Positions 53,595-62,628 of a stretch of 64,000 nt of DNA are shown here, piece after piece (the first letter of the stretch is position 1; every line of letters starts with the position of its first letter). The stretch is taken from the NCBI RefSeq assembly GCF_000400365.1, contig NZ_BAOG01000054.1:60929-124928 (forward strand), written 5' to 3'. Source of the DNA: Vibrio jasicida CAIM 1864 = LMG 25398. GTDB lineage: Bacteria; Pseudomonadota; Gammaproteobacteria; Enterobacterales; Vibrionaceae. The notes under the pieces are model-generated. The model was not told where the DNA came from and searched no databases. It worked only from the letters and a program-made list of their open reading frames with translations. Made by a program: the position numbers and the translations under genes.

Positions 53595-54584
53595 ATGCGT
53601 AAAGCGAAGATTTATCGTTACTCTCTACCAATGGACAGTGGCGTTATATTACGTGACAACAAACTGACTGAGCGTGTTGGCTTCATTCTTGAATTAACGG
53701 ATGGCGACAAAATTGGTCGTGGTGAAGTTGCACCTTTAACGGGCTTTAGCCTTGAAGGTACCGAAGACGCTGGTGTTCAACTGCAAGCTCAAGCGGAGCG
53801 TTGGGTTGCGGATTTACCCGTGGATTACAACCACATGTATCCGTCTGTGGCGTTTGGCTTATCGATGGCTCAACTTGAGCTAGAAGGCGGTCTACCGGTA
53901 CAAGGGCAGTATCAAGCTGCGCCCCTGTGTAATGGTGACCCTGATGAGCTGATTCCTAAACTGAACGAGATGGAAGGCGAGAAAGTTGCGAAGGTAAAAG
54001 TGGGTCTATACGAACCGATTCGCGACGGCATGCTAGTGAACTTATTTCTTGAGTCGATACCGCAGCTGACACTTCGCCTTGATGCAAACCGTGCTTGGAC
54101 GCCAGAAAAAGCGCAGCAGTTTGCTAAGTATATTGCCCCATCACTGCGTCAGCGTATCACCTTCTTGGAAGAACCATGCCGCTCTCCGGGTGACAGTCTG
54201 TCGTTTGCTATCAACACGGGGATTGCTATCGCGTGGGATGAAACGCTACAGGATGCGGTTCGTCGTGAAGACTTCCGCCTAGAAGATCTTACCGGTGTGA
54301 AGACCATCATTATTAAGCCAACGTTGATCGGCTCGGTTGAGTTTTGTATTAAGCTGATTGAGAAGGCTAAAACTCTGGGTATCAAAGCTGTGATAAGCTC
54401 AAGTATTGAATCCAGCTTGGGTCTGAACCAGTTAGCACGTTTAGCTCAATGGCAACTGCCGAATGAAATCCCTGGCTTGGATACAATTGGCTTGTACAAA
54501 GCGCAATTGGAACAGGGTTGGCCTAAATGTGAACTTCCAATTATTCCGCTATCAGAGCAGGAGTTAGTGTGGCATTCAGCATAG
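53595..54584 (+). CDS. menC: o-succinylbenzoate synthase
   Basis: 329 residues of the enolase superfamily. It dehydrates SHCHC to o-succinylbenzoate. The KxK acid-base pair is in AKVKVGLYE, metal ligands lie in LRLDANRAW and FLEEPCRSPG, and the partner lysine is in TIIIKPTLIG. The start at 53595 (MRKAKIYRYSL) follows AGGA; an upstream GTG/ATG reading at 53571 adds nothing conserved. Overlaps menE by 16 bases. Confidence 0.94.
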   Translation: MRKAKIYRYSLPMDSGVILRDNKLTERVGFILELTDGDKIGRGEVAPLTGFSLEGTEDAGVQLQAQAERWVADLPVDYNHMYPSVAFGLSMAQLELEGGLPVQGQYQAAPLCNGDPDELIPKLNEMEGEKVAKVKVGLYEPIRDGMLVNLFLESIPQLTLRLDANRAWTPEKAQQFAKYIAPSLRQRITFLEEPCRSPGDSLSFAINTGIAIAWDETLQDAVRREDFRLEDLTGVKTIIIKPTLIGSVEFCIKLIEKAKTLGIKAVISSSIESSLGLNQLARLAQWQLPNEIPGLDTIGLYKAQLEQGWPKCELPIIPLSEQELVWHSA

Positions 54585-56002
54585 AGACGATTGCGATTGC
54601 ACCATGGAAATATTGGGCTCAAATGAGCCCTTTTTCTATTGCGCTGGAAACAACCAAAGAACAAGTTAACTGGCAACAATTGACTGCTCGTGTCGACTTG
54701 TACGCTCGCAACCTTCAACAACTGGGTGTCACGAGTGGAGACGTGGTGACGTTAGTCGGTAAGAACCAAGTTGAAACCCTGTGGTTTTATCTTGCTGCGC
54801 AGCAGATAGGCGCAATTGCTGCGTTGACCATGCCGCAGCCATTTGATGCACTTTCAGGTAAGTTAACGACGCTATATAAGCCAACCCAACAACGTTTTGT
54901 GTGGTTTGCTGATGGTGTTGCCAGTGGCTACTCTGAACAGCAGTTATCGCAACTTTGTATCATTCAACTGTCTACTCTGGATTTCGAATCGCAAAGTGAC
55001 GTTAGTACTTCAAACGAAGGCTACGCACATGATGCTTTAGCGTCTATTGTGTTTACCTCTGGCTCAACAGGCACCCCTAAAGCCGTGGTACATACTCATC
55101 GTCAGCACCTTTCTTCAGCTCAAGGTTTATTAGCCGAGTTTCGATTCAACCATAAAGAAATCTGGCTGCTTTCCTTGCCGCTTTACCACGTTTCAGGCTT
55201 AGCGATTGTCTACCGTTGGTTGTTTGCAGGCGCAACGCTCAAAGTAGGAAACGGGAATCTTGCTGATGATATTCTTGGTGTCTCTCATGCCTCTCTCGTT
55301 GCGACGCAGCTTAAGCGTTTACTGGATGAACAAGTCGAATTGTCTCTCACGCATGTCTTACTCGGCGGCAGTCATGTTGCCCATGAGTTGGCACTGCGAG
55401 CAACACAGCAGGGTATTGAAACTTGGCTAGGCTATGGCATGACAGAAGCTGCGTCTACCGTAACAGCTAAGCGAATCGATAGCATCAGCAATGCGGGGCA
55501 TCTGTTGCAAAACCGCGATATTAAGCTGGTGGAACAACGTATTTATATCGGTGGGCAAACGCTAGCAGCAGGCTATTTCAAACAAGGCTCAGTTACCTCA
55601 CTTCTGAATGAAAACGGTTGGTTCGACAGTAAGGATCTCGGAGAGTGGCAAGGGGATGAACTCAAGATTATTGGTCGAGCAGACAACCAATTTATCTCTG
55701 GTGGAGAAAACGTTCATTGTGAAGAGATAGAAGCGGCACTGAACCAAATAGAGAGTATTTCGCAGAGCATCGTTGTACCGGTAGAAGATGTGGAATTTGG
55801 ACATCGACCAGTAGCAGTGATGCAGACGGATTCATTACTGGACAAAGCTCAATACGAGCAACACCTGCAAACTAAGCTAGAAAAATTCAAATGGCCGGTC
55901 GCGTATTATGTAATGCCTCAAACCTTATTGGCTGGAGGAATTAAAGTATCGCGCAAAGCGGTAAAAGACTGGTTAAAAAATGAAGTGCAAAACGGTGACT
56001 AA
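54569..56002 (+). CDS. menE: o-succinylbenzoate-CoA ligase
   Basis: 477 residues of the ANL superfamily. The P-loop is in IVFTSGSTGTPKAVVHTHR, with GYGMTEAASTV and FDSKDLGEW further on and the KVSRKAVKDW lysine at the end. It activates o-succinylbenzoate with CoA for MenB. It starts with GTG at 54569 after AGGAG, within menC. Last gene of the operon. Confidence 0.93.
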   Translation: MAFSIETIAIAPWKYWAQMSPFSIALETTKEQVNWQQLTARVDLYARNLQQLGVTSGDVVTLVGKNQVETLWFYLAAQQIGAIAALTMPQPFDALSGKLTTLYKPTQQRFVWFADGVASGYSEQQLSQLCIIQLSTLDFESQSDVSTSNEGYAHDALASIVFTSGSTGTPKAVVHTHRQHLSSAQGLLAEFRFNHKEIWLLSLPLYHVSGLAIVYRWLFAGATLKVGNGNLADDILGVSHASLVATQLKRLLDEQVELSLTHVLLGGSHVAHELALRATQQGIETWLGYGMTEAASTVTAKRIDSISNAGHLLQNRDIKLVEQRIYIGGQTLAAGYFKQGSVTSLLNENGWFDSKDLGEWQGDELKIIGRADNQFISGGENVHCEEIEAALNQIESISQSIVVPVEDVEFGHRPVAVMQTDSLLDKAQYEQHLQTKLEKFKWPVAYYVMPQTLLAGGIKVSRKAVKDWLKNEVQNGD

Positions 56003-56053
56003 GCGTTATTGCACTTCAGGGGGATGTGGTGATGGTGAGTCACCACAATTCTT
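55981..56053. terminator. pair of hairpins between convergent menE and nagE-like gene
   Basis: TGAAGTGCAA pairs with TTGCACTTCA (55981-55990 with 56009-56018), and TGTGGTGA with TCACCACA (56025-56032 with 56040-56047). Neither has a long T-run on the plus strand, but together they fill the convergent gap. Confidence 0.55.
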
Positions 56054-57507
56054 TAGTTAGCGAGGGCGACTTTCATTTGCTCCGCTACTTTATCTACTTT
56101 ACCTAGGCCGATGATGACTTGCAGGCCACCTTTACCAATACAAACTACACCTGCTGCCCCGAGCTGTTTTAGTTTTGCTTCGTCAGCCAGTGAGGAATCT
56201 TTTACGGTTAAGCGTAGGCGGGTAATACAGTTGTCTACCTCTAGGAGGTTATCTGCACCACCGATAGCGGCAATGTAATCTTTTGCAAGTTCGCCAACGT
56301 TTTCTGTTACTTCCTTCTCCATGTCTTCGCCACGACCCGGAGTGCGCAGGTTGAACTTAACGATCGCGAAGCGGAATATCGTGTAGTACAGAGCGAAGAA
56401 CACTAAACCTTGTGGGATCAACATGTACCATTTGGTTGCTAGTGGATTTTGGCTTGAAAGCACAAAGTCTACGAACCCAGCGGAGAAACCGAAGCCTGCC
56501 ATCCATTGCATGCTTGCAGCAATGTACATAGAAATGCCCGTTAGTACTGCGTGGATTAGGTAAAGCACAGGCGCTAGGAACATAAAGCTGAACTCTAGTG
56601 GCTCGGTGATGCCTGTGAAGAAAGACGCCATTGCAGCGGCAAGCATGATAGAAAATACTTTGTTTTTGTTCTCTTTATCTGCGCAGTGGTACATCGCAAG
56701 CGCAGCGCCCGGCAGACCAAACATCATGATAGGGAAGAAGCCTGCTTGGTACATACCAGTTTGGCCAACAACCGCAGTGCCATTCGCAATAGATTGTGCA
56801 CCACCGAGGAAGTTTGGAATGTCATTAATCCCAACTACATCAAACCAGAACACTGGGTAAAGCGCGTGGTGCATGCCGATGGTCAGCATCAGGCGGTTGA
56901 AGAAACCAAAAAGACCGGCACCGACAGCGCCCATTGCTTCCAACTTAGTGCCGAAAATGATCAGTGCATCGTAAATCACAGGCCAAACGTAAAGCAGAAC
57001 GAAGGCCAATGCCATACCAGCAATGGAAGTTAGGATCGGAACTAGGCGTTTTCCACTGAAGAACGCTAATGCCTTAGGTAACTCGACTCCAGAGTAACGG
57101 TTGTAAATCTCCGCTGAGATTATGCCGACTAAGATACCGATAAACTGGTTATTAATCTTGTTGAACGCATCAGGCACCTCATCTGCTGTGATGCCCATCA
57201 GTTGAGTGACCGCTCCTGGCGCAAGCAATGTGGTTAAAACCATAAAACAAATAAAGCCGGAAAGTGCGGCAGAGCCATTCTTGTCTCTGCTTAGACCAAA
57301 AGCAACACCGACGGCAAATAGCACTGCCATGTTATCGATGATGGCACCACCAGATTTGATTAGAAATGCGGCCAGTACGCTTTCTGAGCCCCACCCAACA
57401 GGGTCAATCCAGTATCCTATGCCCATCAAGATTGCCGCAGCGGGTAGTGTCGCTACGGGAACCATCAACGCCTTACCGACTTTTTGCATGTAGCCGAGTA
57501 TATTCAT
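56053..57507 (-). CDS. PTS EIIBC, glucose/N-acetylglucosamine family (NagE-like)
   Basis: 484 residues. An EIIC membrane domain of about 370 residues (MQKVGKALMVPVATLPAAAILMGIGYWIDP, GFFGFFNRLMLTIGMHHALYP, FFTGITEPLEFSFMF) is followed by an EIIB domain with the phosphorylated Cys in VDNCITRLRLTV. There is no EIIA domain, so a shared EIIA must serve it. The sequence is closest in feel to NagE/glucose-type carriers. No nagA or nagB is nearby, and a DsdC-like regulator is divergent, so the sugar is uncertain. Confidence 0.87.
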   Translation of the reverse strand: MNILGYMQKVGKALMVPVATLPAAAILMGIGYWIDPVGWGSESVLAAFLIKSGGAIIDNMAVLFAVGVAFGLSRDKNGSAALSGFICFMVLTTLLAPGAVTQLMGITADEVPDAFNKINNQFIGILVGIISAEIYNRYSGVELPKALAFFSGKRLVPILTSIAGMALAFVLLYVWPVIYDALIIFGTKLEAMGAVGAGLFGFFNRLMLTIGMHHALYPVFWFDVVGINDIPNFLGGAQSIANGTAVVGQTGMYQAGFFPIMMFGLPGAALAMYHCADKENKNKVFSIMLAAAMASFFTGITEPLEFSFMFLAPVLYLIHAVLTGISMYIAASMQWMAGFGFSAGFVDFVLSSQNPLATKWYMLIPQGLVFFALYYTIFRFAIVKFNLRTPGRGEDMEKEVTENVGELAKDYIAAIGGADNLLEVDNCITRLRLTVKDSSLADEAKLKQLGAAGVVCIGKGGLQVIIGLGKVDKVAEQMKVALAN

Positions 57508-57664
57508 ATTTGCCCCTATAATTTTTAATGCCTCCCAGAATATGATCTATGCTGGAAATTGGCGTTTTTATTAAGTTTCTAGGGACTATTTGAAACTTAA
57601 TTATCGACGCAAACAAACGAATTCACTACTATCATGAATTAATATTTTTAATGCATGGTGTGTC

Positions 57665-58546
57665 ATGGCTAACCAACAATTACTGCTTAGGAATCTTCAT
57701 ACCTTTAGTATCGCAGCGAAGCACCTTAGTTTTACTCATGCAGCGAAGGAGTTGCATTTAACCCAAGGTGCGGTTAGTCATCGCATTAAAGTACTCGAGC
57801 AAGAGCTGGGTTTTACCTTGTTCGTTCGCGGTACGAGAAAGCTTGAGCTGACAGAGGAAGGGCGTCGTTTTCAAAAGACGTTATCTACATCGCTCAGTAC
57901 CATTTTTAATGAGATTGAAGAAATAAAGTCGACGGATTTAGTGGGCGAGATAAACATTGCCGCCTCTCCTGGATTCTTAAACGGTTGGTTAATGCCAAGG
58001 GTTGCGGACTTTAAGCGCCATTACTCAGGTTTCAATCTCAATCTATTTGCGCAAGAAAGTCAGTTAGATCTTGTAACAAATCAGATCGATGTGGCTATTT
58101 TTTATGATACTGAGCACCTTGTTGATGTTTATCGTCAGCGATTGTTTGGTGAAAAGTACATTCCTGTTTGCACACCACAGTACATGAAAGAGATGAATAT
58201 TTTAGAAGATGGGCTCGCCTCTCTACACCGTATTAATTTTATTCATGCATTAGGCTCTGACGTATGGCAGAGGTGGGTGTCTCACATGGCATTAGATGTG
58301 GATGTTTTCCAAAACTTTTATTGTGTTAGTCACCGTGATATGGCTGTGTTAGCCGCGAGAAACAATGTTGGTGTTGCGATGGGACGCTATCGGTTTGTCA
58401 AAGATCTCTTAGACAAAGGAGAACTAGTGAGCCCTTACCCTACGATGGATACTCAGCAGGGGTATGATTTACTCTGTCCATCTGGGTATGAGCACCGCCC
58501 TAAAGTGAAGACTTTCATTTCATGGGTGGAGAGCCAACTTAGTTGA
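57665..58546 (+). CDS. LysR-family regulator, DsdC/GcvA-like
   Basis: 293 residues. The N-terminal helix-turn-helix reads LHTFSIAAKHLSFTHAAKELHLTQGAVSHRIKVLEQELGF. The ligand domain shows features shared with DsdC (LFVRGTRKLELTEEG, RDMAVLAARNNVGVAMGR, LLDKGELVSPYP). DsdC activates D-serine catabolism, but no D-serine gene is nearby. Its position divergent from the PTS gene, 157 bases away, suggests it controls that gene. Function is inferred from position. Confidence 0.85.
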   Translation: MANQQLLLRNLHTFSIAAKHLSFTHAAKELHLTQGAVSHRIKVLEQELGFTLFVRGTRKLELTEEGRRFQKTLSTSLSTIFNEIEEIKSTDLVGEINIAASPGFLNGWLMPRVADFKRHYSGFNLNLFAQESQLDLVTNQIDVAIFYDTEHLVDVYRQRLFGEKYIPVCTPQYMKEMNILEDGLASLHRINFIHALGSDVWQRWVSHMALDVDVFQNFYCVSHRDMAVLAARNNVGVAMGRYRFVKDLLDKGELVSPYPTMDTQQGYDLLCPSGYEHRPKVKTFISWVESQLS

Positions 58547-58642
58547 TTTAGCAATGAATTAGTCGAAAAGGGAATTTCGAATCCTTATAACTCTGAATCA
58601 TAATTATGCTTAAAGATTAAGAAATAAAGCATAAGGTTCAGG

Positions 58643-58825
58643 ATGATAAAATTAGCTTTGGTGGCAGCGGTGTTGCTACAAATTGGCCTTGCGATGAGCA
58701 CTGAGGGACTAACGCGCTCATTGGCTGAGCTAACCGCCTTTCTGGTCGCGATAGCTTTAGTGTTGGTACACAAAAACCAGAGCGCGAAAAAAGCAGAGCT
58801 CACCCAGCCACAGAAAGTTAATTAA
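58643..58825 (+). CDS. small membrane protein, unknown
   Basis: 60 residues. AAGG lies six bases before the ATG. Two hydrophobic stretches are visible, IKLALVAAVLLQIGLAMS and LAELTAFLVAIALVLVH, and the tail is basic and polar. It looks like a double-pass inner-membrane protein. It lies in an otherwise empty 280-base gap and ends three bases before the convergent YeiH-type gene. I do not recognise the family. Confidence 0.5.
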   Translation: MIKLALVAAVLLQIGLAMSTEGLTRSLAELTAFLVAIALVLVHKNQSAKKAELTQPQKVN

Positions 58826-58828
58826 GGT

Positions 58829-59761
58829 TTAGCTCAGCAGTAGCCAACCGAGTGATGTTGTAGAAATCAGCACCCACAGTGTGACACCAAACAATAATGG
58901 TTTTGCCCCTGCCGACTTCAGCTTCGATACTGAAATACTGCAACCAATCAAGAACAGACACACCACAAGAGCTTGCTTAGCAATAGCAAAGATGCCTTGA
59001 TACACCACTTCAAATTGCGGGAAGAAGTCGCTGAATGCAATAGCAGCGCAGTACCAGAAAATGAAGTAAGGAATCACTAACTTGCTTTTACCTTCTTTAC
59101 CGTTTCCACGAGAAAAGATCACGGCACTAACTAGTGCGACAGGAATGATCCACAATGCGCGAGCAAGCTTCAATGTGGTTGCGGTAGTCAATGCTTCTTC
59201 ACCGTAAGCAGATGCCGCACCCACAACGGAAGAGGTATCGTGAATTGCAATCGCAGCCCACGTTCCGAACGTATGCTGATCCAAACCAATAGCGTGACCA
59301 ATTACAGGGAAGATAAACAGCGCCAGTGAGTTCAGAACGAAAACCGTTGCAAGTGCAAGACCGATTTGTTCGTCCTTTGCTTTGATCGCTGGAGCGACAG
59401 CAGCAATCGCACTACCACCACAAATGGCAGTACCAGAAGCAATCAAATACGCCGTTGTGCGTTCAAGTTTTATTGCTTTGGCAATCATCATGCCGATCAC
59501 AAGTGTGCCAAGGATGGTCGCGATGATTAGACCTATTCCATCAGACGTGACCGCGAGCGCTTGGTCAAAGTGAATCCCAAAGCCCAAACCAATAATGGAA
59601 TAAGAAAGCAGCTTCTTGGTAAATGAAGCAATAGGAAGCTCTGTCGGTACTAGGCTAAAACTCGCCAAAAGAAAACCGATCACAAGCGCGATAGGAGAGG
59701 ACACAAAAGGGGTTAAACAAAACAGCAGTGCCAATCCAAAGGGGATATTCTTTGTATTCAA
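58829..59761 (-). CDS. YeiH/PSE-family membrane transporter (putative sulfate exporter family)
   Basis: 310 residues with nine to ten hydrophobic helices. The family block AYLIASGTAICGGSAIAAVAPAIKAKDEQ is clear, and AAIAIHDTSSVVGAASAYGEEAL follows. Proteins of this family (UPF0324, YeiH) have been linked to export of sulfate or related anions, but most are uncharacterised. The promoter region carries two inverted repeats of the TGAAC...GTTCA type. Confidence 0.85.
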   Translation of the reverse strand: MNTKNIPFGLALLFCLTPFVSSPIALVIGFLLASFSLVPTELPIASFTKKLLSYSIIGLGFGIHFDQALAVTSDGIGLIIATILGTLVIGMMIAKAIKLERTTAYLIASGTAICGGSAIAAVAPAIKAKDEQIGLALATVFVLNSLALFIFPVIGHAIGLDQHTFGTWAAIAIHDTSSVVGAASAYGEEALTTATTLKLARALWIIPVALVSAVIFSRGNGKEGKSKLVIPYFIFWYCAAIAFSDFFPQFEVVYQGIFAIAKQALVVCLFLIGCSISVSKLKSAGAKPLLFGVTLWVLISTTSLGWLLLS

Positions 59762-59833
59762 GGGTGTCTTCGTTGTAGTGAGTTAAAGCGCAGAGTATAT
59801 CGTAACGCCTATGGTCAGAAAGTCTTAATGAAT

Positions 59834-59868
59834 TGAACGTGCGTTCAGAAAAACTAAACGCATGTTCA
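59834..59868. promoter_or_regulatory. two tandem inverted repeats (probable operator) before the YeiH-type gene
   Basis: TGAACGTGCGTTCA at 59834-59847 is a perfect inverted repeat with a two-base centre. TAAACGCATGTTCA at 59855-59868 is a 12-of-14 copy on the other strand, 21 bases on (two helical turns). Both lie in the likely promoter region of the gene at 59761. A related repeat precedes the TetR gene. Confidence 0.55.
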
Positions 59869-59894
59869 AAAATTAAGAATTGTTCTGTTTGAGT

Positions 59895-61769
59895 TTAGCG
59901 CCAGTCGCCGCGAAGTGCTTTTACTTTCTCAAACATAGCTTGTGCTGTGGCATGTTTTGGATCGACAGGTGTACCAGCTTCGATTTCCAGTCTAGACCAG
60001 AAACGCGTTGGTAAGCCCTTACATGCTCGGCCTTTTGCGCGACTGAAGTAGCTGCCCCATAAGCCTTTCAACGCCATTGGTATCACTGGAACAGGGCTAC
60101 GACGAAGGATGATGTCTATACCGCGCATAAACTCGTTCATCTCACCATCTGATGTCAAACGACCTTCAGGGAAAATACACACAATATGCCCCTCACTTAG
60201 TGCCGCCTCAACATCACTGAATGCACGACGAATAGAAGTGCGATTGCTGGCCGAGATCGGAATCACACCAGCTCGGCGAAGAAAACGTCGTAGAGGTGGA
60301 AGGTTGGCGTAATCTTCTTCCATCACAAAGCGAATCAAGCGTGGGCAAACCGCACTTAATAGTAGCGAGTCCATATAACTCACATGATTACATACGATTA
60401 ATGCACCACCATGCTCAGGAAGGTGGTGCAAATTCTTGTGTTTCACGCGGTAAATCGTGTGAGTGACTACCCACATAGCAAAGCGCACAACGAAAATTGG
60501 GATTTGCAGGAAAATGTATGCCGCAACTAAGAAATTTAAAACAGCCAATAGAGCGAACAATTGAGGGATGGTCATTTCAAGCACGCTTAGGCAGACGATA
60601 CCCAATATTGCGCTACCCACCATAAACAACGAGTTAAAGATGTTTAGCCCCGCAATGACTTGTGCTCGCTCTGCCTCTTTTGCTCTGTGTTGCATAAGCG
60701 CGTACAGCGGTACGATGAACAAGCCGCCAGAGATTCCGATCATTAGTAGATAGAAGAACAGCGGCCAAAAAGCGTCGAAGCTTACAAACTCAACAAAGGT
60801 ATGAAATCGAGGTAAGTCTGTAGGAATAGATGTCGCCATCAAGAAGCCGAATATGGTGATACCTAGAGCACCAATCGGTACGATTCCTACTTCAATTCTG
60901 TGGTTTGAGAGCCAGTTACAGGCCATTGAGCCAACAGCAATACCGACCGAGAACAAAGCTAACAGAAATGAAACCGCGCTCTCTGTACCATTCAAATACT
61001 CTTTCGTGAAATTAGGGAACTGGGTGAGGTAAGCCGCGCCTAAGAACCAGAACCAGCTGATTGCCATGATGCATTGGAAGACGATGCGGTCAGACTTGGC
61101 AATAGAAAGCGTGTGTTTGGTTTGTTTGTATGGCTGCCATTTAAATTGAATATCGGGAGCGCTAGCGGAAGCAAAGGGAATTGAACGGCTTGATAAGTAG
61201 CCAAGAAGGGCAAAGATAACCACACAAAATGCAGCAAGGTATTTAGCGTTATCTGCGGAAGCAATCAGCCCTGCGCCTAGTGTACCGATCAAAATAGCAA
61301 TAAAGGTACCAGCTTCTACTAGTGCATTGCCCGGAACGAGTTCTTTCTCGTTAAGTTGTTGTGGTAGCAATGCATATTTGACTGGGCCGAAGAATGCTGA
61401 CTGCGTGCCCATCAGGAATAACAGTAGGAGTAAAACACCGTAGCTCTCGGTAATGAAACCTATAGCCCCAAGCAACATTATGCCTATCTCGAACAGTTTT
61501 ACCTTGCGGATAAACCAAGATTTTTCATACTTATCGGCCAGCACCCCTGCTGATGCGGAAAATAGAAAGAACGGGAGGATGAACAAGCCAGCGGCTAAGT
61601 TGATAAATAAGTTGCTAGAAACGGGCAGTGCACTAGACCCCGCAAAGGCGACAAACAGCAACAGCACATTTTTGAAGATATTGTCGTTGAAAGCACCAAA
61701 AAACTGGGTAATAAAATAGGGAAGGAACTTTCGTTGCCTAAGCAAGGACGACTGGCTGTCTGATGACAT
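59895..61769 (-). CDS. LplT-like MFS transporter fused to PlsC acyltransferase
   Basis: 624 residues in two parts. Residues 1-400 are an MFS transporter with about 12 helices (FFGAFNDNIFKNVLLLFVAFAG, GTQSAFFGPVKYALLPQQL), the pattern of LplT lysophospholipid flippases. Residues about 430-624 are a PlsC-type acyltransferase with NHVSYMD (HX4D), FPEGRLTSDGEM and VPVIPMALKG. The AMP-binding acyl-ACP synthetase domain that follows in E. coli Aas is missing. It probably takes up lysophospholipid and re-acylates it. It is 13 bases from the TetR gene in the same orientation, so they are probably co-transcribed. Substrate is inferred. Confidence 0.9.
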   Translation of the reverse strand: MSSDSQSSLLRQRKFLPYFITQFFGAFNDNIFKNVLLLFVAFAGSSALPVSSNLFINLAAGLFILPFFLFSASAGVLADKYEKSWFIRKVKLFEIGIMLLGAIGFITESYGVLLLLLFLMGTQSAFFGPVKYALLPQQLNEKELVPGNALVEAGTFIAILIGTLGAGLIASADNAKYLAAFCVVIFALLGYLSSRSIPFASASAPDIQFKWQPYKQTKHTLSIAKSDRIVFQCIMAISWFWFLGAAYLTQFPNFTKEYLNGTESAVSFLLALFSVGIAVGSMACNWLSNHRIEVGIVPIGALGITIFGFLMATSIPTDLPRFHTFVEFVSFDAFWPLFFYLLMIGISGGLFIVPLYALMQHRAKEAERAQVIAGLNIFNSLFMVGSAILGIVCLSVLEMTIPQLFALLAVLNFLVAAYIFLQIPIFVVRFAMWVVTHTIYRVKHKNLHHLPEHGGALIVCNHVSYMDSLLLSAVCPRLIRFVMEEDYANLPPLRRFLRRAGVIPISASNRTSIRRAFSDVEAALSEGHIVCIFPEGRLTSDGEMNEFMRGIDIILRRSPVPVIPMALKGLWGSYFSRAKGRACKGLPTRFWSRLEIEAGTPVDPKHATAQAMFEKVKALRGDWR

Positions 61770-61782
61770 GAATAATCCTTTA

Positions 61783-62373
61783 TTACCAGCTGATCAGATA
61801 GTTTGAAATCAGGTTATCAATAAGCTCTTTACCATCAATAGGTTCACTAGAGAAAAACTTATCATCAACGCTTAGTAGCGTGATTCCATGTACTCCGGAC
61901 CACAATACGCGACTCGCTTGAAGTACTTCAGACTCAGTACGGTGCGGTGCGATTTGAGCAAGTAAGGATTCTAGCATGCCAGTCATACCGTCGATGCGTT
62001 TTGCATGCCATTCAGGAAGTTCTGCGCCATTCATATTGTGCTCAAAAACTAACTGCCAACGATGTGGGTGTTTTTGCGCGAAATCGTGATAACAATAAGC
62101 CAGTTCAAATAAGGCCTGGTGGGCATCTTTACTGTTCTTGGTCGCTTTCACTGCTTCTTGTTGTAGCTCATCTAACGTTTGAGCAACCGCGTGTAAAAGC
62201 AACAAGTTATAGTTGCCGAAAATGTTTACTAAAGTGCTTGGCACGTAACCAATCATGTTAGCAATCTTACGAAGACTGAGCTCGTGGTAAGAGTTTTCGT
62301 CTAAAAAGTCTTTGACCGTAGTAAGGGTCAAGTTGACTAACTCTTCTCTGGTGTGATCGTTTCTGCGCGCCAT
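61783..62373 (-). CDS. TetR-family transcriptional regulator
   Basis: 196 residues. The N-terminal HTH is HELSLRKIANMIGYVPSTLVNIFGNYNLLLLH, and the C-terminal ligand region is typical of the WHG-type group. It lies directly upstream of the LplT-acyltransferase gene, on the same strand. An inverted repeat (TTGAAC-AAC-GTTCAA) lies just before its start and is a likely autoregulatory site. The ligand may be a lipid or fatty acid, judging by its partner; this is inference. Confidence 0.87.
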   Translation of the reverse strand: MARRNDHTREELVNLTLTTVKDFLDENSYHELSLRKIANMIGYVPSTLVNIFGNYNLLLLHAVAQTLDELQQEAVKATKNSKDAHQALFELAYCYHDFAQKHPHRWQLVFEHNMNGAELPEWHAKRIDGMTGMLESLLAQIAPHRTESEVLQASRVLWSGVHGITLLSVDDKFFSSEPIDGKELIDNLISNYLISW

Positions 62374-62389
62374 AATCTAAAACTACTTA

Positions 62390-62404
62390 TTGAACAACGT
62401 TCAA
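62390..62404. promoter_or_regulatory. inverted repeat (putative operator) upstream of the TetR gene
   Basis: TTGAACAACGTTCAA is a near-perfect palindrome about 17 bases before the TetR start. A half-match TGAATCACCGTCA follows at about 62421-62433. Half-site spacing is one base shorter than at 59834, so common binding by the same protein is possible but unproven. Confidence 0.5.
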
Positions 62405-62628
62405 TATGATAGACAGCTACTGAATCACCGTCAATAACACAAACCAGTCAGAAACCTATTGCTTGGCAATATTCTGATACATGTCTTCTATTATGGAATG
62501 TTTCATTGTTGTATCTGACGGAGTATGATGGTTACATCTCATATTTAGCGTGCTACTGATATGGATGCTTGTTTGCTTCATCATCAATCAGCATGATTAA
62601 GTACATATCGTCAATTTTAAGGATAACG

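Noticed and set aside
58585..58803. A 72-residue minus-strand frame opposite the small membrane protein
   Set aside because: It lies antisense to the 60-residue frame, which has a better ribosome site and hydrophobic pattern. It would also have to start inside the convergent gap with the YeiH-type gene.
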